A DNA stretch of 60,738 nt from a virus, in the IMG/VR virus record IMGVR_UViG_3300013102_000034, positions 1 through 60,738 of that record; one strand, 5' to 3'. The position numbers and the translations under genes are program-made. Below the pieces are notes generated by a model that made no database searches, was not told where the DNA came from, and saw only the letters and a program-made list of their open reading frames with translations. Below, in pieces: positions 1 to 9,467 of this stretch (its first letter is position 1; every line of letters starts with the position of its first letter).

Positions 1-1
1 G

Positions 2-2668
2 ACGAGTGCGGGCTTCACTGCGGATCAGATCGTCGGTCTTGCCGGTACGCTGGCGTCTCTCCAGATTGCACCTGAGCGTGCGCGTGGAACCCTGACGACC
101 TACTTCGAGACCCTGAACAAGGCTGTCGCGAGCGGTGGGGAGCGACTCCAGAACTTCGCCACGATCACGGGCCTGACCGCCGATGAACTGTCCCGCATGG
201 TGGACAACGGCGAGGGTGCCGAGGTGTTCAAGCGGTTCATGCAGGGGCTTGGCAACACGTCCTCCACCTCCAAGGCCACCGAGGCTCTGGACGCCCTCGG
301 TCTTTCGCAGCTGCGTGTGACGGACACGTTCCGTCGACTCTCCAGCCGCATGGACCTGTACCAGCGCGACCAGGACAACGCCAAGAACGCCTTCATGGAA
401 GGCTCTGAGCTTGCACGTCAGTATGCCATGACGATGGACGACCTGTCCTCGCAGTGGCAGATTTTCATCAACGGAATCAACGGGCTGATCGACGCGATCT
501 CGGGTGGAGCAGTCCCCACGCTTGCCGCCCTGCTCGCGGGCATCAACAACGTCATCTTCGCGATGACCGACTTCCTGGGCAACAACAAGTGGGTCGGTGG
601 CTTGATCGCCATCACCGTTGCCATCGTCGGCGTCATCGGCACGATGGTCCTCTTCCGCGCCATGCTCCTGGCGGGCACCGCGGCAACCTACGCCATGCGC
701 ACCGCCATCGCACAGATGGGTGGACAGGCTCTCGCAAGCGCGGGAACTGTCCGAGGATTCGCAAGTGCCGTCTGGAGTGTACGCACGGCATCCATCGGCG
801 CTGCCGGTGGCGTCAACGGCCTCAAGCTGGCCATCCGCGGACTCCTGGCGAGCACGGGAATCGGCCTTGTCGTAGGACTCCTCGGCATGGGTGCCGAAGC
901 CCTGATGAACACCGGCACAAACGCCCAGGATGCCGCTCTCGACCTCAAGGCGTACAAGGAAGCCACATCTGGCTCCGCGGCGGCCATGCAGGACGCCACC
1001 AACGCGGCGGACAAGTTCGCTGGCGGCGGTGGCGGCGGTGGCGGCGGTGGACTCGGCGGTGCCGGTAAGGCGGCCGAGGAGACCGCAAAGAAGGTTCGCA
1101 CCCTCGTAGACTACGTCTCCGACCTCACGGGTGTCATTCGCCGTTCCAGTGATATTCGCTTCGGCTCGACCGCCGCGATGGATGAGATCACACTCAAGTG
1201 GATCGAACTCAACGAGCAGGCGGCCGAGTACGAGCGCAGCATCCGCACGCTCACCGCCGACCGCAAGCTCAAGCAGTATTGGCTCGACATCGCCAACCTC
1301 TACGACGACCAGATTCGCGCATCCCAGCTGCGCGAGGAGATCGCGAAGATCGATGATGACCTTGCCGAAGCGCAGGCGGGCGCAAGCACTGAACTCAAGG
1401 GCAACTCGAAGGCCGCCATTGAGAACCGCAAGAAGATGCGCGACCTGCTCGGCGGGTACGAGGACTACATCGAGGCGCTGGCCGCAGCTGGCGCGAGCCA
1501 GGAAGAGATTCAGCGGGTCATCTCGGTCCTCAACAAGGACTTCACCGCCCAGGCGACCGCGCTCGGCTTCTCCAGTGGAGAGCTTTCGACCTACCAGGCT
1601 CGCTTCGCTGACCTGTCGAAGATCGTCGCGAAGGTTCCGCGCAACGTCACCGTAGCTTTCAATGGAGACCCCGCGCTCCAGGCTCTCAATGAGTTCTTCG
1701 CCAAGGCCGAGGAGCAGGCTCGGCAGGCTGGCAATGCGGCGGGCGATGCATTCGGTGACGGTCTCGGTGGTGGGTTCGACCCCGGAACGTGGGACGACCT
1801 CTTCCCGCCGAAGACGATTGCGGAGAAGAAGGGGCGCAGCATGGCGAGCGTCCTCAAGGATGGGATGAGCAATGCCTTCTCCTCCCTTGGCTTCGCGGGC
1901 GCTGACCTGTACGCCGACTTCCTGGTTGACTGGCTTGGACCCGAAACGGTCCTGGCCGGTGGCAAGGCATCGAAGTGGTTCGTTGACAACTTCATCGGCG
2001 GCATCCCCGTGCTTGGCCCGATGCTCAAGCAGGCAATCTACGACTTCGTCGGATACCCGGCCGAAAGCGCTGGTCGAGAGACTGGTAGCCGATTTGGTAA
2101 GAAGGTCAACGAGGGTGCCGTCAATGCCCTGGTTGCATCCGACCCGGTTGCATCGTGGTCGCTTAGGCAGTCCCGTAACAGCTACAACGCGGGATACAAC
2201 TTGGGTGGCCAGGTCGGTGGTGGTATCGCTGATGGACTCAGCGTTGCCCTCGGCGGCAAGAAGATCGGCGCGACGTTCAAGAAGTATTCAAACGGTGGAT
2301 TCGTCACCCCCGGCCTGACCGGCTATGCGGGCGGTGGATACACGGGTTCGGGCCACTGGCTCAAGCCTGCTGGCGTCGTGCACGCGGGCGAGTACGTGGT
2401 ACCCAAGCGCCACGTCAACCAGAGCACGGGCCTGCCCGACATCAACTACGTTGCCAACCTCCAGCGCGGTCGCTCTGCTCCGAAGGGTGCGTACGCAACG
2501 GGTGGGCATGTTTCCGGTGGCGGTTTCGGTGGCCCTGTGGAGCTTGGACCGGCCACGATCGGCGCTCTGATCAATGGCATGTCTGTTAGGCTGAATGTGG
2601 GCCGCGAGCAGCTTGCATCGGCCACGTCGAGCGGAAACTCGCGCCTCGCATTCACCGGGAGTAACTGA
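2..2668 (+). CDS. Tape measure protein, C-terminal part (continues from the right end of the window)
   Basis: Tape measure proteins set tail length and are threaded through the tail tube. This is the C-terminal 888 residues of a protein whose start lies at 59924; the frame is open from base 2 with no start needed. Joining over the 9-base terminal repeat gives about 1157 residues. A strongly hydrophobic stretch lies near 589-690, a run of about ten glycines is encoded at 1021-1065, a charged helical region follows, and the C-terminus has the Gly-rich GVVHAGEYVVPK-type motif common at tape measure ends. It follows the frameshifted tail chaperones and precedes the distal tail gene with a one-base overlap, which is canonical order. 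Confidence 0.95.
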   Translation, partial: TSAGFTADQIVGLAGTLASLQIAPERARGTLTTYFETLNKAVASGGERLQNFATITGLTADELSRMVDNGEGAEVFKRFMQGLGNTSSTSKATEALDALGLSQLRVTDTFRRLSSRMDLYQRDQDNAKNAFMEGSELARQYAMTMDDLSSQWQIFINGINGLIDAISGGAVPTLAALLAGINNVIFAMTDFLGNNKWVGGLIAITVAIVGVIGTMVLFRAMLLAGTAATYAMRTAIAQMGGQALASAGTVRGFASAVWSVRTASIGAAGGVNGLKLAIRGLLASTGIGLVVGLLGMGAEALMNTGTNAQDAALDLKAYKEATSGSAAAMQDATNAADKFAGGGGGGGGGGLGGAGKAAEETAKKVRTLVDYVSDLTGVIRRSSDIRFGSTAAMDEITLKWIELNEQAAEYERSIRTLTADRKLKQYWLDIANLYDDQIRASQLREEIAKIDDDLAEAQAGASTELKGNSKAAIENRKKMRDLLGGYEDYIEALAAAGASQEEIQRVISVLNKDFTAQATALGFSSGELSTYQARFADLSKIVAKVPRNVTVAFNGDPALQALNEFFAKAEEQARQAGNAAGDAFGDGLGGGFDPGTWDDLFPPKTIAEKKGRSMASVLKDGMSNAFSSLGFAGADLYADFLVDWLGPETVLAGGKASKWFVDNFIGGIPVLGPMLKQAIYDFVGYPAESAGRETGSRFGKKVNEGAVNALVASDPVASWSLRQSRNSYNAGYNLGGQVGGGIADGLSVALGGKKIGATFKKYSNGGFVTPGLTGYAGGGYTGSGHWLKPAGVVHAGEYVVPKRHVNQSTGLPDINYVANLQRGRSAPKGAYATGGHVSGGGFGGPVELGPATIGALINGMSVRLNVGREQLASATSSGNSRLAFTGSN

Positions 2669-3537
2669 TGGGCCTGTATGACAACCCGACACGGATGTGG
2701 TTCGGGACCGAGCAGCGCATGGGCTGGGTCGAGACTCCCCAGACCGGGGCAGACGTCTCCAGCATCGGCATGTCCGTTGAGGAGACTCTTCTCGGCGGGG
2801 GCGGGTACACGCGCAACTCGTGGGACTCTCACAAGGTCTACCAGTTCTCGTGGGGTGAGTCTGCATCCCCGCAGCTAGTTTCCCTTCTCCAGGCGTACAG
2901 GAACGGTTCCTACGGTCGCGGCTACTTGTACTTCCATGACCCGATGTACTACGGCACCAACCTGCTCCCGAAGCGCTGGGCCGACCCGTCCATGGCCGTC
3001 AATACTGAGGCTGAGCCTATCGTGCCTGACGTGGACCCTTCGGCGATCCCGCAGGTGAGCACGGCAAACAACTACCCCACGAACGCGGCCTCGTACCCTC
3101 TCCCCGCTGGCTACTCCTCCCAGACGAACAACTCCGAGCTTTTCATCCCCATCCCGCCCGATATGTACCTGGCGATCGGTGCCGTCTACTCGGGGGTGGG
3201 CGCGGTCTACATCCGCACGCCCGCAGGTATCGCCAACCTTACTCCTCTCGGCCTGTCGGGTGCAAACGTGGCATCTGCGATCGTCAGCGGTCAGCCCTGG
3301 GTTCGCCTGGGCGTCAGGAACACGACAGCTTCCGCAGGCAATCTCGTAATCGGTGGTATGACTGCACGACTGTCGAGCGCGCCCGATAGCGCCCTGATGG
3401 CTGGCCCCTGGTATGCGGGCGAAGGTCACTCTGGATGCCAGTTCGTCGGCAACCCCGTAGTGATCAACTACAACGGCGTCGGCGGCGGCCAGATCGGAAT
3501 CTCGGCCACGCTCAAGGAGGTCGGCGCATGGGTGTAA
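2668..3537 (+). CDS. Distal tail / minor tail protein (Dit-like)
   Basis: This 289-residue protein lies directly after the tape measure gene, its ATG sharing the last base of that gene's stop, which is the usual place for the distal tail protein linking the tube to the tip complex. The N-terminus, with a short WFGTEQRMGWVETP-type segment, and the Gly/Tyr-rich middle resemble first minor tail proteins of actinobacteriophages. No catalytic motif is visible. The assignment rests mainly on gene order. Confidence 0.75.
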   Translation: MGLYDNPTRMWFGTEQRMGWVETPQTGADVSSIGMSVEETLLGGGGYTRNSWDSHKVYQFSWGESASPQLVSLLQAYRNGSYGRGYLYFHDPMYYGTNLLPKRWADPSMAVNTEAEPIVPDVDPSAIPQVSTANNYPTNAASYPLPAGYSSQTNNSELFIPIPPDMYLAIGAVYSGVGAVYIRTPAGIANLTPLGLSGANVASAIVSGQPWVRLGVRNTTASAGNLVIGGMTARLSSAPDSALMAGPWYAGEGHSGCQFVGNPVVINYNGVGGGQIGISATLKEVGAWV

Positions 3538-5153
3538 CTCTCAGGCTTGACGGCAAGCGCGTTCAGCCTGTAGCATACCGCGTCCAGGAGTCCTCTATGC
3601 CCCTCGCGGGCGGCGACTCTTCGGGCGCGATCGGAACGATCGAAGCAGACCTGGTAGACCTCCCCTACCTGCCGGTTGGGTTGAACGTCGAAGAACAGTT
3701 CACCCTCGTAGACACAAACCGTGGCTCCACGCTGGGCACTGTTCGTGACATCGGTGACAGTCGTGCAGCTGGCGCGCGCTACAACCTCATGGCGAGCAAC
3801 CGCCTTGGCGAGTTCAACATCGAGACGCAGGTTCAGCCCTACGCGGGGACGCTGGAGAACGCCTTCCGGTACTACTGTGCGCTGGCGAACCTGACCACGG
3901 GCATCATTGTGGACCCTGCTCTTGCTTCACGACCCGTGAACTTCCCGGGCTGGAACGGCAACCTGTGGAATCACATGAAAATGATGGCCACCGCCATCTC
4001 TGCCGACCTGAACCTGATCTCCAATAACGTCGTTCTGCGCCCTGTGCGCCTGTTTGAGGCGACCCGCAACCGGGCGATCGACTCAAGCGCGGGAATCTCC
4101 AGCACTGAACTGGCCCTCAAGCAGGAGGTCATCTGGTACGACACCCAGTATGTCGCAAGTGGCTTGATCTACCCAGCCGGTGGCTGGCGCTCAGACATCA
4201 CCCCCCTGAGCGTCACTGCTGGCGAAACCGTGGAGACGACTCTGGACTCCACCAAGGACGTCTTCTCGTCCATCTTCTCTCTGCAACAGCCCGTGGCCGT
4301 ACTTAGTGTTGCGCCGGAATACTCCGCATCCTCCGTATATACCGTTGTAGGAGACGATGGAATCGTCATTCCGCCCGCACAGTGGGCCGACTACGGCGGA
4401 TCGCTGAGTGTTGCAATTTCCCCTGATACTCGCAGCATTATCGTGACGCTGACCGGTGCTTCTGGACTCGTCCAGGCCAACGGTGACCCGATTCGCACAT
4501 TCCGCATCGGCCTTGCATCTGGAACCTCTTCGAGCGACACATACTCGACCCTGCGCATTGTGGGAAGCCACATTGCGATCAACGAGAAGTCGATCATCCT
4601 GCCGACAGGAATACCGGACTATCGCACCGGACAGGAATTCGCACCGACGATCGATAACCCATTCTTGAACTCACTGGATGCGGCCTACTCTGCGGGGGTC
4701 CGCGGCGCTCGCCGTTACGCCGGTCGCACAATGTCAGTGTCCGCTACCGTCACCGCGATAAATAAGCGCGGTAACACCGGAACTGCCAACTACCCGCCAT
4801 ACTCCTACGCCCAGAGTCTTTGGGCGGGAAACACTTATGGCCAGGTCAAGACGCTGAATGCACCCCGCACGTATGCCGCGATCGAGGCCGACTTCTACGC
4901 ATCAGTCCAGGATACATTTGACAACCAGATTTTTGGTAACGCGCCTGGCGCTCGCTACTGGGACGAAGAAAGCAAGCGTTGGTATCGAGTTCGCGAATCG
5001 ACCGTCGACTGGGGCAGTATCAGCATTGATGCCGATGATGATCTCACTAATGGCGATATGCAGGAAAAGTTCAGCGGCCAGACGTATGCCCAAGTGGCAA
5101 CACACTACGGCTCTATGAGTTACTACAAGGCGAATGTGCGAGGAATGGCATGA
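3528..5153 (+). CDS. Minor tail protein (tail hub/tip, Tal-like position)
   Basis: This 541-residue protein occupies the position of the baseplate hub. The ATG at 3528 is preceded by AAGGAGG at 3514-3520 and overlaps the end of the distal tail gene by 10 bases; an in-frame upstream start exists but lacks that ribosome site. The N-terminal half is beta-rich with the LWNHMKMMATA-type helix seen in tail-hub proteins; the C-terminal half is Tyr- and Asn-rich. No hydrolase motif is seen. The ATGA overlap at 5150 couples it to the next gene. Confidence 0.75.
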   Translation: MGVTLRLDGKRVQPVAYRVQESSMPLAGGDSSGAIGTIEADLVDLPYLPVGLNVEEQFTLVDTNRGSTLGTVRDIGDSRAAGARYNLMASNRLGEFNIETQVQPYAGTLENAFRYYCALANLTTGIIVDPALASRPVNFPGWNGNLWNHMKMMATAISADLNLISNNVVLRPVRLFEATRNRAIDSSAGISSTELALKQEVIWYDTQYVASGLIYPAGGWRSDITPLSVTAGETVETTLDSTKDVFSSIFSLQQPVAVLSVAPEYSASSVYTVVGDDGIVIPPAQWADYGGSLSVAISPDTRSIIVTLTGASGLVQANGDPIRTFRIGLASGTSSSDTYSTLRIVGSHIAINEKSIILPTGIPDYRTGQEFAPTIDNPFLNSLDAAYSAGVRGARRYAGRTMSVSATVTAINKRGNTGTANYPPYSYAQSLWAGNTYGQVKTLNAPRTYAAIEADFYASVQDTFDNQIFGNAPGARYWDEESKRWYRVRESTVDWGSISIDADDDLTNGDMQEKFSGQTYAQVATHYGSMSYYKANVRGMA

Positions 5154-5758
5154 GACCCCCGGCAATGAATCTGCCCCCACAGTCGATGGCGTGGGGGCGA
5201 TACATTCAAGAGACGAATGCAGAAACCGCCGAGGCAATTGATTTGCAGAGGAATGACGCCAACAGTGCGGGTTCCATTTTCGCTGCCAGGGCCGATCTCG
5301 TCGCGAAGCAATTCACGGCAGTGAGCAATGTGTCGACCCAATACACTAAAGAATTCCCGTCCTACTCCAGGAGTAAAGCCGCAGGCTCGCTGAACGACCC
5401 TCTCGTGATGCTGGAATCCGACGCAATGTCCTTCTCGCCACCCAAGCCGACCGGCTCATATCGAGTCCTCTTGTTCGCCAACATGGTTGCAAGGCAGACG
5501 GGTGGCACGGGAAACCTGGATTTCACATGGGTTTACATGTCCGTATCTGGTCGCATTTATCGACAGCCCGTTCTCCAGGAAAACCGCCCCGGGGCAACCG
5601 GGAATAGCCTCGACAAGATCGCCTCTGTTTCCGCATGGGATATCACATCTGGCGGTGACCCGACAATCGTGAAGATTGGCCTGCTGGTAGGCTCTGAGGC
5701 TAAGACGATTGACTTCTCTGGTAGTTCTGTCACCGCCGTATACGTAGGAGCACTTTAA
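5150..5758 (+). CDS. Minor tail protein, paralogue of the next gene
   Basis: This 202-residue protein starts at an ATGA overlap. Its N-terminal 45 residues (PMSxxW-like segment, a helix with TxxNxxAI, then DAxNxG) match the product of 5758-6369, so the two are tandem paralogues with different C-terminal beta domains. The helical N-terminus probably anchors to the tail tip and the C-terminal domain faces outward, possibly binding receptor (inference). Confidence 0.65.
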   Translation: MRPPAMNLPPQSMAWGRYIQETNAETAEAIDLQRNDANSAGSIFAARADLVAKQFTAVSNVSTQYTKEFPSYSRSKAAGSLNDPLVMLESDAMSFSPPKPTGSYRVLLFANMVARQTGGTGNLDFTWVYMSVSGRIYRQPVLQENRPGATGNSLDKIASVSAWDITSGGDPTIVKIGLLVGSEAKTIDFSGSSVTAVYVGAL

Positions 5759-6369
5759 TGGCAACACCACCCCCCAGTAATCTTGGCCCCATGTCAGAGC
5801 CTTGGGCACGCTTCCAGACGGACCAGACGCTACAGAATGCGACTGCCATCGAGCGACTGGGTGGTGATGCGACAAATGACGGTCGACTCAACAACTCCAC
5901 CCTGGACAATATGGCTGCGCAACTGGAGGAGATCAACCAGCGCCAGTCTGGATATGTCACTGCGAATGACATCACAACGGCCCCCTTCAATGGAACGGGG
6001 ACGTCTGCCCCCACGGTTGCGCAAGAGATTCAGCTTCCGCGTCCGACAGACACTCGTCGTTCCGGGTGGCTGGCTGTGACATTCGATGTGTCCCAGAGTA
6101 CAGCAGACTTCGGAACAGCATTCCTTACGATCTACATTGACGGCCGCGTTTTCCACAAGAACTCTGTCGGTTTTCCGACAAGCACTATCACGCCCCCAGA
6201 ATGGGCAAGCAACTCGAATGTCGCTGGCTTCACTGGATTCACGGCCGAACCGAGTTCTGGCGGACTACTTCGGGTAGAACTTACTGGAAGCGCGAGCAGC
6301 GGGGCGGCGTTGAGAACTGTGAGCGCTCGATCTTTCCAGGTTACCTACCAGTACAGCCAAAAGGCTTGA
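5758..6369 (+). CDS. Minor tail protein, paralogue of the previous gene
   Basis: This 203-residue protein begins at the last base of the preceding stop (TAATG). It shares the N-terminal helical anchor of its neighbour and has a different beta-rich C-terminal domain. It is probably a tail-tip or receptor-binding component. Function is inferred from position and paralogy only. Confidence 0.65.
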   Translation: MATPPPSNLGPMSEPWARFQTDQTLQNATAIERLGGDATNDGRLNNSTLDNMAAQLEEINQRQSGYVTANDITTAPFNGTGTSAPTVAQEIQLPRPTDTRRSGWLAVTFDVSQSTADFGTAFLTIYIDGRVFHKNSVGFPTSTITPPEWASNSNVAGFTGFTAEPSSGGLLRVELTGSASSGAALRTVSARSFQVTYQYSQKA

Positions 6370-6384
6370 CTCAACCGGGGATGA

Positions 6385-6390
6385 TAGACT
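6385..6390 (+). promoter_or_regulatory. Extended -10-like element TGA-TAGACT
   Basis: TAGACT preceded by TGN lies in the only gap among the minor tail genes, 27 bases before the next ATG. TTGACT at 6366 is too close (13 bases) to act as its -35. The motif recurs in other late gaps. Confidence 0.4.
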
Positions 6391-6416
6391 AAGGTCACGA
6401 CTTCTTAGGAGAAACA

Positions 6417-7088
6417 ATGCCTACCACCCCCGGAGGCCGCTGGAGTCCAGCGGATAGCGACGACTGGGACTTGACTACCGACCTTGCGGCAATGCAGGTG
6501 TCCAACGAGTCGGCGTCCGCGGCGGAAATTGCAACCGCGATCTCTGCCCAGCTTCCGACCCGCTTCGTGGGCACTGACTCCCAGCGCACCGCTCTCGTCG
6601 CCCCGCAGCTTCGGAATGGAATTGAGTTCCAGACCACGGACACGAACCTGACGTGGCAACGGCGAAGTGGAACGTGGTTCATTGCACCCGGCCAGGTTCT
6701 CGGTGCCATGACAGGCCCCGCGACAAACGTGACCGGTGCCGCGGGAACTCTCGCGGGAACTATCGTGTCTACGCCCGTTCTTCCCGTTGGTCAGCGTGTC
6801 AAGGTTTTTGCCTTCTACTCTCAGTACACCACAGGGACGGCGAATGCCAACTACACCATGCTTCGCGTGCGCAACAACGCAGCTGATGTCACCTACGCCA
6901 TTGCTGACATGGTTGTCGGAATGCGCGGATATTCTGCGGCCACATCGGGCGTTCATGACAGCGTCACGCCCGCTGGCATCTTCACTACCACTGTTGCCGC
7001 AAAGGTTTCGGCTGGGGTCTACCTGGCGTCCGGCACAACGGGCATCTATGGCCAGGACAGCTTCCAGATGTGGATCGAGTCCGCATGA
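6417..7088 (+). CDS. Minor tail protein / receptor-binding candidate
   Basis: This 223-residue protein follows a 47-base gap with a good ribosome site (AGGAGAA). Residues 1-70 are helical and charged, and the rest is Ser/Thr/Gly-rich and beta-predicted, like trimeric tail-tip appendages. It is the last structural gene before the endolysin, a typical place for a host-range determinant (inference). Confidence 0.6.
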   Translation: MPTTPGGRWSPADSDDWDLTTDLAAMQVSNESASAAEIATAISAQLPTRFVGTDSQRTALVAPQLRNGIEFQTTDTNLTWQRRSGTWFIAPGQVLGAMTGPATNVTGAAGTLAGTIVSTPVLPVGQRVKVFAFYSQYTTGTANANYTMLRVRNNAADVTYAIADMVVGMRGYSAATSGVHDSVTPAGIFTTTVAAKVSAGVYLASGTTGIYGQDSFQMWIESA

Positions 7089-7831
7089 TCCAGCACAATT
7101 ACCCCAACGGCGAGTTCCCGCTGAGCCTGTTCATCCACCGCGGCGGCAACCTCTACTTCACCCCCTCTCTGAACGCGCGCTGGAATGAGATGGTGCGCCT
7201 TTCTCTCGCCAAGTACGGCGTGCGTCTCTACATCACCGGAGACGTGGACGGACTGGGCGGATGGAACGTCTACCGCAACCGCCCCGCTCAGCGCAGATAC
7301 AGGGCGCACTACGGCAACATGGCGGCCGTTGAGGGCACGTCCTCTCATGGTGGCGTGTATCGCGGCAAGCAGACGTTCGCTCTCGACATCTCGAACTACC
7401 TCGACCTCGCCCCCGGCAACAAGTCGCTCGCGCAGGCACGCCTTACCGCTCTTGCAAAACTGGTCGGCCTCACCGTGAACTTCGTCACCCCGACCGAGTG
7501 GTGGCACGTCGGCGATTTCAACAACGCATGGGTGGCCCCGACATTCGGTCAGGTCACTGTCAATCCTGGAACAACGAACAAGCCGAAGCCGACTGATGCC
7601 TCGGAGGAAGAAGATGATGAAATGAAGGGCGCATACTTTACGCGCAATGGGCAGACGATTTACGCTCTGTTCAACGAGGTCTCGGGCTTCTACGTGGAGT
7701 ACCAGGGGACAAACCCGGACAACAACAATGCAATCGCGCTCAAGTGGAAGACGGGTTCCTTTGCTCACCTGACGGAATCTGTCGCTGGCGCTCTCAAGCG
7801 CGAACTCGCAAACGTCCGCCAGGGCAAGTAA
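7085..7831 (+). CDS. Endolysin, M15-type D,D- or L,D-peptidase
   Basis: This enzyme cuts peptidoglycan peptide crosslinks at lysis. With the ATGA-overlap start at 7085 it has 248 residues. The M15 zinc-peptidase signature is clear: H88 in the SSHGG segment, D101 in FALDIS, and E138-W-W-H141 in PTEWWH. Residues 155-182 form an acidic, Lys/Pro-rich linker, and the last 65 residues are a separate domain that may bind cell wall. No mycolate esterase accompanies it, which fits a host without an outer mycolate layer. Membrane proteins follow immediately, completing the lysis cassette. Confidence 0.88.
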   Translation: MIQHNYPNGEFPLSLFIHRGGNLYFTPSLNARWNEMVRLSLAKYGVRLYITGDVDGLGGWNVYRNRPAQRRYRAHYGNMAAVEGTSSHGGVYRGKQTFALDISNYLDLAPGNKSLAQARLTALAKLVGLTVNFVTPTEWWHVGDFNNAWVAPTFGQVTVNPGTTNKPKPTDASEEEDDEMKGAYFTRNGQTIYALFNEVSGFYVEYQGTNPDNNNAIALKWKTGSFAHLTESVAGALKRELANVRQGK

Positions 7832-7842
7832 GGGCTGATGTC

Positions 7843-8298
7843 GTGAAGTGGCTTTACGAGCAGTCGGTATGGCATCCCGACGCCATTGAACCCGAGGATT
7901 TCAAGTACCGCAATCAGCGGCGCGTGTACCTCCCGCTCTTTGACGTTATCGGCGTCATCATCGGCATTCTCGCAATTGCCTATGGATCGACAATTCTGAA
8001 CGAGGCATACGACCCCGCCCTTATTGACGCTGTCGGATTCGCCTTCATGGGCGCATCTATTGCCGCGCTGACTGGTGTCGCGTTTCCGCGTCTGTGGCTC
8101 ATGGAAATCATCTCGAAGATTTTCATGATGACCCTGTTGGGAACCTATTCGATCACGATCTGGATTTCCTTCTTCCAGGGGCAGGTTTTCAGCGGGTTTG
8201 TCGCGGCGATCCTCGTGTTGCCTCTGATCACCCCATTGTCTCGCCTTGATACCCTCGCGGAGGAGATCAAGCAGCGCCGGGTGGTTGAGGAAGCATGA
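7843..8298 (+). CDS. Multi-spanning membrane protein of the lysis cassette
   Basis: Read from GTG at 7843, 11 bases after the endolysin stop, this gives 151 residues. Four hydrophobic segments are visible at about residues 30-50, 60-82, 88-110 and 115-135, with a charged C-terminal tail. It could be a holin, an antiholin or another lysis-associated membrane protein; the sequence does not decide which. Confidence 0.7.
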   Translation: MKWLYEQSVWHPDAIEPEDFKYRNQRRVYLPLFDVIGVIIGILAIAYGSTILNEAYDPALIDAVGFAFMGASIAALTGVAFPRLWLMEIISKIFMMTLLGTYSITIWISFFQGQVFSGFVAAILVLPLITPLSRLDTLAEEIKQRRVVEEA

Positions 8299-8684
8299 CC
8301 GAGTTGCAGTTCCTTGCCACGGTAGGTGGCGCGCTCTTGCTTCTTCTGGGTACGTTCCTGACGGTCATGGTGACCCGCGGAAAGACTCAGGCGGACTACA
8401 AGACCGCGTTCGACAAGCGTGTGGACGAGAAGATGAGCGCCTACACGGACAAGCTGGAGCAGCGCGTGTCGGCGGCCGAGGAGAAGGCCGAAGAACTCAA
8501 GGGTCGCGTTGAGCACCTGGAGGACAAGGTTGAGGAGAGCACGAAGCGCGAGAAGCTTCTCTACCGTTACACGGCGCAGCTGCGTGAGCACATCATGGGC
8601 GGCCTCAAGCCCCCGCCCCCTGCGGTTCCGGACGAACTGGTTGAGTGGTATGAGAACTTCGAGGCCGGAACTGGCCTGGCGTAG
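8295..8684 (+). CDS. Membrane-anchored coiled-coil protein of the lysis cassette
   Basis: This 129-residue protein begins at an ATGA overlap. It has one N-terminal membrane segment (about residues 8-27), a long Glu/Lys/Ala heptad-like coiled coil (about 30-85), then a proline-rich tail. The architecture resembles spanin-like or holin-accessory proteins found beside endolysins of actinobacteriophages. The host lacks an outer membrane, so a classical spanin role is unlikely. Confidence 0.65.
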   Translation: MTELQFLATVGGALLLLLGTFLTVMVTRGKTQADYKTAFDKRVDEKMSAYTDKLEQRVSAAEEKAEELKGRVEHLEDKVEESTKREKLLYRYTAQLREHIMGGLKPPPPAVPDELVEWYENFEAGTGLA

Positions 8685-8715
8685 ACTTGTACTGATCCTA
8701 ACGAAAGAAGGCCAT

Positions 8716-8979
8716 ATGAGCACCCCTATCTATGATGCGACCGCCACTGCGGTCACCACGGACGCTGAGGGCGTCCCCACTCTCAAGCCCACCTCGAAGG
8801 TCGCAACCGGCGCGATCACGGGTATCGCCCTGACGGTCCTCGTGGCAGTTCTCGGCGCGATCGATGTGAACCTGCTCGGCTTCCTGGGCGGATGGGCACC
8901 CGTCGCACTCGTGGGAATCGGCGCGCTGGCAACATCGCTCGCTTCCTACCTCAAGAAGCCCACTGGGGAAATCTCCTAA
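8716..8979 (+). CDS. Holin candidate, two membrane segments
   Basis: The ATG at 8716 is preceded by GAAAGAAGG and a TAGACT element at 8682-8687. The 87-residue product has a polar N-terminus, two hydrophobic segments (about 30-50 and 54-76) and a short Lys-containing tail, a class II holin topology. It is the last gene before the late terminator. Of the three membrane proteins here it is the most holin-like in size. Confidence 0.65.
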   Translation: MSTPIYDATATAVTTDAEGVPTLKPTSKVATGAITGIALTVLVAVLGAIDVNLLGFLGGWAPVALVGIGALATSLASYLKKPTGEIS

Positions 8980-9003
8980 CCTGGAGGTGTAATGTCTCGG
9001 ATC

Positions 9004-9027
9004 AGCCCTGCTTCGGCAGGGCTTTTT
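9004..9027 (+). terminator. Rho-independent terminator ending the late operon
   Basis: An 8-bp stem AGCCCTGC/GCAGGGCT with a TTCG tetraloop is followed by TTTTCGTT. It separates the rightward late genes from the converging leftward genes. On the other strand the hairpin lacks a U-run. Confidence 0.93.
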
Positions 9028-9029
9028 CG

Positions 9030-9467
9030 TTACCCCCAGTAGCGCTTTACGATCTCCTTGTTGCCCTGGAGGCGCAGGCGCAGCAGGCCGTGCGAGATGG
9101 CATCAAGCTCGTGCGATGTCCCGGTGAATCCACGGTCCCGTAGCCAGTTGAATCGGTAGGTTTCGTCACCGTTGACGACGACCCGCTTCTGCGCTCGGGA
9201 CTGGAAGACCTGATGCTGTGCACCGGACTGCCTGCTCGCCAGCATGAGCACTCCGATGACCTCGCTGGCGAACGCTCTACCCACGAAATCCGGTTCTACT
9301 ATGAAGGATTCCAGAACGAGTAGGTCATGCTCGGGCATCCGGCCGCTCATCACCCACTCAATCGCGCCTTCCACGCCATTGTCGATGATTCCCTGGTCGA
9401 CCAGTTCGCCGTCAACGAAGTATGCCCACCCGGTCGTGTTGCCGGGGTCAGCGTTGAGTATCCTCAT
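9030..9467 (-). CDS. RuvC-like Holliday junction resolvase / RNase H-fold nuclease
   Basis: This 145-residue protein has RuvC-family features: D7 in NADPGNTTGWA, E53 in VLESF, and a C-terminal HELDAISHG segment with D122 and H126. Such enzymes cut branched DNA from recombination or replication before packaging. It is the last gene of the leftward replication operon, so it should be read with the ERF and Cas4-like genes upstream. Confidence 0.82.
   Translation of the reverse strand: MRILNADPGNTTGWAYFVDGELVDQGIIDNGVEGAIEWVMSGRMPEHDLLVLESFIVEPDFVGRAFASEVIGVLMLASRQSGAQHQVFQSRAQKRVVVNGDETYRFNWLRDRGFTGTSHELDAISHGLLRLRLQGNKEIVKRYWG

Noticed and set aside
1021-1065. GGCGGTGGC run as a tandem DNA repeat element
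   Set aside because: It simply encodes a polyglycine linker in the tape measure protein.
6366-6390. TTGACT and TAGACT as a full promoter
   Set aside because: The spacer is 13 bases, too short for a normal sigma-70-type promoter; only the extended -10 was kept.
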